Below, piece by piece: positions 54,383 to 61,486 of a stretch of DNA of 64,000 nt; the stretch's first letter is position 1; each line of letters opens with the position of its first letter. The position numbers and the translations under genes were made by a program. A model generated the notes under the pieces. It did no database searches. It was not told where the DNA came from and saw only the letters and a program-made list of their open reading frames with translations. The DNA is from Flavobacteriales bacterium UBA852 (GTDB lineage: Bacteria > Bacteroidota > Bacteroidia > Flavobacteriales_E > Vicingaceae). The DNA lies in NCBI GenBank assembly GCA_002295925.1, contig DBGO01000010.1:248001-312000 (forward strand), read 5' to 3'.

Positions 54383-54419
54383 AAAGCCGCTCACAATTCT
54401 ATGAGCGGCTTTCTCTTTT
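54383..54419 (+). terminator. Terminator after the lipase pseudogene
   Basis: Perfect 11-bp arms aaagccgctca (54383-54393) and tgagcggcttt (54402-54412) with an 8-nt loop are followed by tctctttt. It may work in both directions. Confidence 0.85.
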
Positions 54420-54564
54420 GATAAATTGCATAGACTCTAAAAATACCGGTTATAAACTATGAAGGGATTATGAAACGAAACCGTTATTTATTTTGTCTGT
54501 AACAAAAGTAGTAATTTAACCGGCCAACTATTGTTAATCAATTGATAATGAATGTTAAATTGCG

Positions 54565-55218
54565 TTAAACAGTTATTTTTAATGCCGTAGATTTATTAAA
54601 CGTATAGCAAGTAATCCGGAATCCGTTTTCCGATTTTTCTACCGATACAGGTAAATGCTTAATTACCCACGGCGACACAAACAATTGTTTTTTTAATTCC
54701 TCAGGATTTTTATCCGCATCATTTACCGAAAAAGAATATTTTAACGGTTTATTGACTTGCTGAAGCTTGGTATATGCATCCGATACAAATAAATGCAACG
54801 GAATTATTTCCATTTTTCCATCGTCGGTTTCCAAATAAATATTGCGTGTGGTTATTTGTTTAATGGTTCCGGTTATCTCTTTCCATTTAATCTTTTCATT
54901 TTCTTTCAATTCATTATTAAACTGAATAACAATATTGGCAAAAAAATCGCGCCAAAAAGACCAAAATGCCAAAGCAACCGCTATTAATAAAAACACGGTA
55001 AACAATAAGCTTTTGTTGCCCAAATACAAAACTGACAGCAAGGCAAAAAAGGTCCACAATACGATATTGACTTTTTTTACAAACGATGATTGTTTAACAA
55101 TTTTAAACGGAAGCAAATGAATAAATCTCAGTACAACTTTTTGTATCACAAACAAAATGCCCCATAAGATTAAAATCACCAAAATATCTCCTATGTGTAA
55201 TAATCCTACTATATTCAT
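54565..55218 (-). CDS. MscS-like mechanosensitive channel-type protein
   Basis: 217 aa with TM helices at about 7-25 and 45-88. The pore-like helix and MscS beta domain follow. The stretch FWSFWRDFFANIVIQFNNELKENEKIKW, then GTIKQITTRNIYLETDDGKMEIIPLHLF, matches the MscS core. The C-terminus is short. Its start codon overlaps the TGA of the huge cotransporter-ATPase gene (ATGA, 55215-55218), so the two are translationally coupled. It may release osmolytes or ions in step with the transporter, which is inference. Confidence 0.85.
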   Translation of the reverse strand: MNIVGLLHIGDILVILILWGILFVIQKVVLRFIHLLPFKIVKQSSFVKKVNIVLWTFFALLSVLYLGNKSLLFTVFLLIAVALAFWSFWRDFFANIVIQFNNELKENEKIKWKEITGTIKQITTRNIYLETDDGKMEIIPLHLFVSDAYTKLQQVNKPLKYSFSVNDADKNPEELKKQLFVSPWVIKHLPVSVEKSENGFRITCYTFNKSTALKITV

Positions 55219-58200
55219 TGTATTATATTTTTAGTTTCCAACCAATTTTCTATCCAAGGCAGTAAATGATGATTGATGTAATAATTTTTTCCGTTTCCGC
55301 GATAAATTACTTCTGCTCTTTCCAACGATTCAAAATTTTCAATTGTTTTGCCAAAAGACAGCTTAATTTGTTGCTCTGTCATTTGCAATTGACTGAAAAA
55401 CGAGTATAAAAGCGCTATATTCGCATCATCATTAATTTCAGGGAAAGACGGAACATAATGCGGTTTAATAACCAAATAATCATTTTCTTGCTTAATAAAC
55501 GACAACCACAATTGCATTGCCACACTAATATTTCCGTTGCTTAACTTGTGAATTGTAGTAAACAAAAGACGTAAATCTTTTTTCGATGCTTGCTCTACCA
55601 ACACATCGTTGTAAAACAGTTGCACACCTCCGGTTAAATGGCGGTCTAATATAATTTGTTGAATTTGCTCTCGATTCAATGGCGACAATAAGATAAAATG
55701 TGCCATGTATTTTTTAAAGTCGAACCACCGGTTAAAGTATTCGATATTTTTATGATTGATACTGACAATAAACCGCAATTGATGATTATACTTATTGATG
55801 TAATGCAATATATGCTTTACCGGATTATTTTTTTCCGAAGGATTATTCCACGCTTCGATATTTTCTATAACAAAAACGGTATTTTTTGGCAGTTGGGCAA
55901 AAATTTCTTCTACCGAACCGGTTAATTGCGTAACCGATTGCACCATTTTTTTGAATTCATTAACCGTAGGGGATAATCCAAACGGAAAATTTAGTTTGTA
56001 AAAATTGGAAATACCCAAATTTTTAATTGCCGATTCTATAAAATAAGTTTTACCTACGCCCGGAGAACCGCTTACCACTATAGCGCCTTTTGATAAATTA
56101 TTTTCTGATAATGCAATGGCATCTTTAAAATAATCAAGCTCTATTTTACGCGTTTCCAAAAAGTAGCTGTTATACAAGTGTTTTTGCCCAAATAATTGCT
56201 GATAATAATAAGGTATTTTATTTTTTACCGATGCCGACAATTCTGTAGCTTGCACAAAATCAGCCAATTTAGACTCATCATTGGCATAAGCCGAAACCTT
56301 TTGAATATACTCCGATTGTCGCCATTTTTCATTGACATAAACATAGTAATTTTTAACTTTTTTGGCATATCGGCTGTATTTTCGTTCAAGCGTATGCGTA
56401 ATTTTTTTAATGCCTTTTTTACGTTGTATGGTTTTAATGTATTGCGATAATTGGTCGGATTGCTCAATGATAAAACGGATATCCAAATCGTGAATGGTAT
56501 TGAGCATAATATCGCGCAGTGTTTCCTTTAGCTGTTTTTTCAACAGTTCCAAATCGGTTGAAATTTCTTGTATTTCTTTATCCGACTTTTGGAAAATTTC
56601 TTGCCTTTCATTTTCCGAAATATCTTTGTTTTCAAGCACATAACTGACCAATTGTCTGTTGTGATGCAACATTTGTTGCAGTACGTAGAGTTTGTTTATG
56701 ATTTTTTGAAGTTCTTCTCTTAAAGGAACAATAAATCGGTTTTCGACAATATAATCGGCAATTTGAGCAATATCCAATACTACTGTTGAAAGCATTTCTT
56801 GCTTTTCGGAAAAATTATTGAAATCGTCGGGATGAATAACCGTTACACTTTCATCAACCTGTAATATTGCTTGTCTGAAGGCATTTTGCACTTCTTCCAT
56901 TACAGTTTCAATATTGTAGAAAGCAACCGAATCTTCGGGCAAAGATTTTTCTTTCAGCACACTTATTTGTTGCTCAAAAGCTTGGAACCATTCTTTGTTT
57001 ATACGTTGTTCTATGGTTTTGGATTTTCTTCTAACCAACACACCCAAAGCATTTAATTGTAAATCTTCTTCGAGTTGATTATGGAAAATCCTTTGATTTT
57101 GATACCAAAACTCGCCGTATTTCTGTACCAGTTCTTTTACTTTCTTTAACTTTCTTGTATCAATATCGGCTAAATGTTCTTCAAGGTCTTCATTGAAATC
57201 AAAATGCAAAAAGCTCGATTTTACCTGTTGCAAGTATGCTCTGTGTTTGTTTAATAAATCAACGACAATTGTATTGCGCGTTGTTTCAATGTATTCAAAC
57301 AGCTCTTTTAATTTACTTTGGGCAATATTTTTATCTTCTTGTTCAATATATTGATGAAACCCTTGTTGTATTTTGAGCAACAAAGTAGCCGTTTCTACCC
57401 CTATTTGATGTTCGAAATCATAAAAATCATTAATAAACTTTGTTTGATAATAATGCCACAATGCCTTACGCCATTTTACACGGTGTTTGGCTGTTTTGAA
57501 GAGAGAATACTGAAACTTTTTAAATTTTCTGATTGTTTTTGAATAGAATGATTCACCGGCAAGCGGTTCCAAATCTTTTTTAGATAAGTTAAACTTAACC
57601 ACAGTTTTTTGTTGCCTGATAAAAAATTCCAGCTCAGCCATAAATTGTGCTATACTGTCAGACAGCACATTGTTCAGCACGGGCAACTCTTTTTTCTTGA
57701 AATTTTGCGAAATACTCTTTGCCGAACGCAATGCTTTTTTCGCATCATCGTTTGCCTCTACCGTTTTATATATATCATCCAAAAATGATTTGTAAGCACC
57801 GGATATACCGTTTATTTTTTCACCCAAAAATTCATTCACCAATTTAATGTATTTGGCATCAAATTCAACAATTAAGTTTGCCAATGTTTGATTTTCGGGT
57901 AACGAAAGTGGTATAAGATTTTCAGATTTAATTTTTACAGGTTGAACAACCGCTTCACTTTTCAATTCATTTACCTGCAAGCCCTCCACAGCCTTAAATT
58001 TGGACGAACCTTTTATCAACAAGGTAGTACCGATATTGTGGAATAATTTATTGGTTTGTTCTACAAATGTGGCTTCGTTACCTTCAATTTCGGGAATGCC
58101 GGCAAGTATTAAATCGGTTTTTGAAGAGTGTGTAATCATCAACTCGTAAACCGGTAATTTTTCTACAGCATTATTTATCACTTTCACTTCGGCATTTAAG

Positions 58201-60131
58201 CGATAATCTTCTACAATATTGTGCAGTTTGGTTTCAATTACCTTTTTAGAAACATCGGTATTGTTAATGTGGATAATGCGTATTTTGGCATTTCGCCATT
58301 TTTCGGAATTATGCAACAACCGGGCAATGCTGAGCATAAGCATTCCGTTGCTGTTTTCTTCGTGCCACCACAAATCGATGGTTTGGTAATTTCCAAATTT
58401 TGATTTTACATCGTAATCTAAAAATAAAACATTGTAATCTTGCTCAATTAAATTTTTGGTCAGCTGAGCAAATTTTTCGGGATTTTTGGTATTCTTTCCC
58501 CATCCCATTAAAACCGTATTGGGCTCTATACCCGAAAAACCAAAAGTTGTGGCAATAATCTGAATACCTTCATAAATATCTTTTACCTCAATCTTTCGTC
58601 CAAAAATGTGGTATTTTTTTAACAATTCATCCTCAACGGCCGATTTGGGTTTTGGAAACAATTTATCGGCATTGGGATTTTCTATTAAGTCGAAATTTGT
58701 AATTAAACCGCTGTTGCCGGCAAGTTCTTTTGCAAATTCTATCAAGTGAGGGCGGGCTGCCGACCCTCCGCTAAAAAGCAATACATTGGGTTTCCAATTT
58801 CTGACATGTTCGGTTTTGGCATCCAGTTTTCGTAAACCTCTTTTTATCAAATTTGCCCATACACTTTGCCAAATATCGCCCGAACCCAAAGAAATTTCTT
58901 TTCGTGCCAAATAAATGTAAATGCCGCCCATAATGACCAATGCCGCAATCATTGCCAACATATCGAGTTTGAACATTACAGCAAAAGCAGCGATAAATCC
59001 TACGGCACCAATCCAGCGTTTTACTTTAAACGACGGATTAAAATCGGTACTTGCCCAACTCTCCAAGAAAAAAGACAAGTTTATAAATCCATAAGCCGCC
59101 AAATAGAACATAGAAACCACACGGGCAATCATATCCAACTCCCCAATTAATATTCCGGCTTGTGCCAAAATAACCGTAAGTATCAATGCATTTATGGGCT
59201 CATTGGACGCTCCTTTTCCTTTGGCAAAAATTTTAGGCGTAATGCGGTCAATACTCATTGCTTGTAAAATACGCGGCGCTCCCAATATTCCGCCCAAAGC
59301 CGAAGAAAGTGTTGCGCCCCATATACCAGCAACTACTGCCGGCGCAAACAACGCTACCTTCATTAAAATATTATAGTCGTTTTTGAGCAAATCGGCATCG
59401 ATGGTATAAACCATAAAAAAAGCTAATCCGAGGTAAACGATTAAACCCACGGCTATTGCCGCCATTGTTCCAACCGGAATGGATTTTTTAGAATCTTTTA
59501 AATCGCCCGACATGGCAATTCCTGCCGTAAAACCGGTAACTGCCGGGAAAAATACGGCAAAAATAGTTTCCAATGATATATCGGAATTGGGGAATAATAC
59601 AATTTCATCGGGTTTTTGCGGTGAATGCCCAAAAAATATCGACAACAATGAAAGTGCTATGGCTGCCAAAATAAAAAACTGAGCTTTTAAAGCTATATCG
59701 GTACTGATAAATGCCAAAACAGTTAGAGCCAACAAGGCAACCGAGCCCGTAATGCGCAATCCGTTGATGGAAGTATCCAAATCGAAATAAGCATTGAAAC
59801 TTTCGGCAAAACCTATTAAATACAAGGCAATACTAAGCGCCGTTCCTACAAATAGCGTAATACCAATTGCACCACCAATAGGCAAGCCCAAACTTCTGGA
59901 CAGCACATAGTAAACCCCTCCGGCACCTACTTTTTTATCGGTGGCAATAGATGAGATACTTAATCCGGTTGTAACGGATATTACGTGTGCGATTAAAATA
60001 ATTAAAATTGCACCGTACAATCCTGCATTTCCTACTACCCAACCCAGACGTAAATACATAATTACGCCCAAAATTGTTAAGAGCGAAGGGACAAACACAC
60101 CGGCAAAGGTTCCGAACTTTTTAGCTGCCAT
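55215..60131 (-). CDS. SLC12-type cation-chloride cotransporter fused to a P-loop ATPase
   Basis: 1638 aa, unusually long. Residues about 8-410 form an APC-fold SLC12/NKCC-type transporter with about 12 TM helices (GTFAGVFVPSLLTILGVIMYLRLGWVVG). The cytosolic SLC12 C-domain lies at about 430-720. Residues about 745-1300 are helical with probable coiled coils. A P-loop NTPase follows: Walker A GSPGVGKT (1355-1362), Walker B-like VFVIEN (1419-1424), sensor-like IVSINH (1455-1460), and a winged-helix-like end at about 1580-1638. The family normally stops after the C-domain at roughly 700-1000 residues. The single frame is uninterrupted, so a fusion error is unlikely. The MscS-like gene overlaps its stop by 4 nt, and a Crp regulator is divergent. 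Confidence 0.88.
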   Translation of the reverse strand: MAAKKFGTFAGVFVPSLLTILGVIMYLRLGWVVGNAGLYGAILIILIAHVISVTTGLSISSIATDKKVGAGGVYYVLSRSLGLPIGGAIGITLFVGTALSIALYLIGFAESFNAYFDLDTSINGLRITGSVALLALTVLAFISTDIALKAQFFILAAIALSLLSIFFGHSPQKPDEIVLFPNSDISLETIFAVFFPAVTGFTAGIAMSGDLKDSKKSIPVGTMAAIAVGLIVYLGLAFFMVYTIDADLLKNDYNILMKVALFAPAVVAGIWGATLSSALGGILGAPRILQAMSIDRITPKIFAKGKGASNEPINALILTVILAQAGILIGELDMIARVVSMFYLAAYGFINLSFFLESWASTDFNPSFKVKRWIGAVGFIAAFAVMFKLDMLAMIAALVIMGGIYIYLARKEISLGSGDIWQSVWANLIKRGLRKLDAKTEHVRNWKPNVLLFSGGSAARPHLIEFAKELAGNSGLITNFDLIENPNADKLFPKPKSAVEDELLKKYHIFGRKIEVKDIYEGIQIIATTFGFSGIEPNTVLMGWGKNTKNPEKFAQLTKNLIEQDYNVLFLDYDVKSKFGNYQTIDLWWHEENSNGMLMLSIARLLHNSEKWRNAKIRIIHINNTDVSKKVIETKLHNIVEDYRLNAEVKVINNAVEKLPVYELMITHSSKTDLILAGIPEIEGNEATFVEQTNKLFHNIGTTLLIKGSSKFKAVEGLQVNELKSEAVVQPVKIKSENLIPLSLPENQTLANLIVEFDAKYIKLVNEFLGEKINGISGAYKSFLDDIYKTVEANDDAKKALRSAKSISQNFKKKELPVLNNVLSDSIAQFMAELEFFIRQQKTVVKFNLSKKDLEPLAGESFYSKTIRKFKKFQYSLFKTAKHRVKWRKALWHYYQTKFINDFYDFEHQIGVETATLLLKIQQGFHQYIEQEDKNIAQSKLKELFEYIETTRNTIVVDLLNKHRAYLQQVKSSFLHFDFNEDLEEHLADIDTRKLKKVKELVQKYGEFWYQNQRIFHNQLEEDLQLNALGVLVRRKSKTIEQRINKEWFQAFEQQISVLKEKSLPEDSVAFYNIETVMEEVQNAFRQAILQVDESVTVIHPDDFNNFSEKQEMLSTVVLDIAQIADYIVENRFIVPLREELQKIINKLYVLQQMLHHNRQLVSYVLENKDISENERQEIFQKSDKEIQEISTDLELLKKQLKETLRDIMLNTIHDLDIRFIIEQSDQLSQYIKTIQRKKGIKKITHTLERKYSRYAKKVKNYYVYVNEKWRQSEYIQKVSAYANDESKLADFVQATELSASVKNKIPYYYQQLFGQKHLYNSYFLETRKIELDYFKDAIALSENNLSKGAIVVSGSPGVGKTYFIESAIKNLGISNFYKLNFPFGLSPTVNEFKKMVQSVTQLTGSVEEIFAQLPKNTVFVIENIEAWNNPSEKNNPVKHILHYINKYNHQLRFIVSINHKNIEYFNRWFDFKKYMAHFILLSPLNREQIQQIILDRHLTGGVQLFYNDVLVEQASKKDLRLLFTTIHKLSNGNISVAMQLWLSFIKQENDYLVIKPHYVPSFPEINDDANIALLYSFFSQLQMTEQQIKLSFGKTIENFESLERAEVIYRGNGKNYYINHHLLPWIENWLETKNIIQ

Positions 60132-60170
60132 TTATATAATTTTATTGTATTTAGATTAAAACTAATTAAA

Positions 60171-60182
60171 TTGTCACAACAA
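60171..60182. promoter_or_regulatory. Candidate operator between cotransporter and Crp genes
   Basis: TTGTCACAACAA has inverted half-sites TTGT and ACAA with a 4-nt centre. It lies between the divergent promoters, overlapping the region just before the cotransporter gene. This resembles a degenerate Crp/Fnr site and may be autoregulatory. One such match is weak evidence. Confidence 0.3.
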
Positions 60183-60183
60183 T

Positions 60184-60191
60184 CAAAAATA
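60184..60191 (-). promoter_or_regulatory. Possible -7 box (TATTTTTG) for the cotransporter gene
   Basis: The reverse complement reads TATTTTTG, a TAnnTTTG match about 53 nt before the cotransporter ATG (60131). The distal TTG is not at the preferred distance. Confidence 0.35.
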
Positions 60192-60204
60192 TTTTAGCTA
60201 AATA

Positions 60205-60235
60205 TTGAAATGGCACTAGTTTTCAATTATATTTG
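60205..60235 (+). promoter_or_regulatory. Bacteroidota promoter of the Crp/Fnr gene, predicting a leaderless or very short leader
   Basis: TTG (60205-60207), a 20-nt spacer and TATATTTG (60228-60235) match the Bacteroidota promoter. The ATG at 60240 is only 5 nt past the -7 box, so the transcript should start at or next to the start codon. Confidence 0.75.
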
Positions 60236-60239
60236 ATTC

Positions 60240-60890
60240 ATGATTTCAAATGATAAGATAATAGAAACATTAAAACTACGCTTTAACGGGATTTTTGAAG
60301 AAGGTTTGATTGAAGAAATTATCCGTTACGGAAAATATGAAAAAGTTCCGGCAGGTGAATATTTAATTGATATTGATGAAGAAATTCGCGATATACCTTT
60401 ACTGATAAACGGTTCCATAAAGGTTTTCAGAGAAGATGAAAGCGGCAACGAATTGTTGCTTTATTACCTTGAAAGCGGCGATACGTGTGCCATGTCGCTA
60501 AACTGCTGTTTGCAAAACCGCAAGAGTGAAATCCGTGCCCAAACCGAAACTGAATCAGAGGTTATCCGTTTTCCGATTGATTTTATGGATATTTGGATGG
60601 TAAAGTACAAATCGTGGCGGGTTTATGTAATAGAATCGTTTAATAATCGTTTTGAAGAATTGCTTGAAACCATTGATTCTATTGCTTTTATGAAAATGGA
60701 TGAGCGTTTGCACAAATATCTTATTGACAAAGTAAAAGTAACCGGCGACACGTGCATTACCAATACGCATCAGGAAATTGCATCAGACTTAAACACCTCA
60801 CGAGTTGTTGTATCCCGTTTATTAAAACAATTGGAAAAAAAGGGCGAGATAAAAATTTACCGTAACAAAATTGAAGTGTTGAATTTTTAA
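60240..60890 (+). CDS. Crp/Fnr-family transcriptional regulator
   Basis: 216 aa with an N-terminal cyclic-nucleotide-type beta-roll (about 20-125, including IDIDEEIRDIPLLINGSIKVF and LLYYLESGDTC). A C-terminal Crp-type helix-turn-helix (about 165-215) shows THQEIASDLNTSRVVVSRLLKQL. Two adjacent cysteines (NCC, about 87-88) and another nearby are present, but not in an Fnr [4Fe-4S] pattern. The effector is unknown. It diverges from the cotransporter gene and overlaps the riboflavin synthase stop by 4 nt. It may control the transporter locus. Confidence 0.93.
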   Translation: MISNDKIIETLKLRFNGIFEEGLIEEIIRYGKYEKVPAGEYLIDIDEEIRDIPLLINGSIKVFREDESGNELLLYYLESGDTCAMSLNCCLQNRKSEIRAQTETESEVIRFPIDFMDIWMVKYKSWRVYVIESFNNRFEELLETIDSIAFMKMDERLHKYLIDKVKVTGDTCITNTHQEIASDLNTSRVVVSRLLKQLEKKGEIKIYRNKIEVLNF

Positions 60891-61477
60891 GCTGTATATC
60901 CTTTCAGCATTTTAGCCACATATTTGCCTATTACATCAAACTCTATATTCACAGTATTGCCGGGTTTCACAAATTGCAAATTGGTATGTTCAAAAGTGTA
61001 GGGAATAATGGCTACCGAAAATTGTTTATCGGAAACATTAACCAACGTTAAACTAATGCCGTTTACGGTAATTGAACCTTTTTCAACCATTTGATTGGTA
61101 GCTTCGGGCAATTCAAAAGTAAAAAACCAAGAGCCGTCTTCTTCTTTTACAGAAATACATTGGGCAACCGTATCTACGTGTCCTTGAACAATATGCCCGT
61201 CAAAGCGCCCGTTTGCCGGCATGGCTCGTTCCAAGTTTACCTTGTCGCCCGGTTTTAACTCACTTAAATTGGTTTTATCCAATGTTTCTTTAATCGCCGT
61301 AACGGTATATTCATCATGATTGATTGACACAACGGTTAAACAAACGCCATTGTGCGCTACACTTTCATCAATTTTCAATTCATCGGTAAATGCACTTTTT
61401 ATAGTAAAATGTACATTTGTGCCTTCTTTTTCTACATGGGTTACCTCACCAAGTGTTTCTATAATTCCTGTAAACAT
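60887..61477 (-). CDS. ribE: Riboflavin synthase, alpha subunit
   Basis: 196 aa made of two lumazine-binding barrel repeats, starting MFTGIIE as in the family. The first repeat has VAHNGVCLTVV and the second has GSITVNGISLTLV. ERAMPANGRFDGHIVQGHVDTV joins them. It makes riboflavin from two 6,7-dimethyl-8-ribityllumazine molecules in the cytoplasm. It lies 9 nt after the large surface-protein gene and converges on the Crp gene. No FMN riboswitch is seen. Confidence 0.96.
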   Translation of the reverse strand: MFTGIIETLGEVTHVEKEGTNVHFTIKSAFTDELKIDESVAHNGVCLTVVSINHDEYTVTAIKETLDKTNLSELKPGDKVNLERAMPANGRFDGHIVQGHVDTVAQCISVKEEDGSWFFTFELPEATNQMVEKGSITVNGISLTLVNVSDKQFSVAIIPYTFEHTNLQFVKPGNTVNIEFDVIGKYVAKMLKGYTA

Positions 61478-61486
61478 ATTGCTGTT

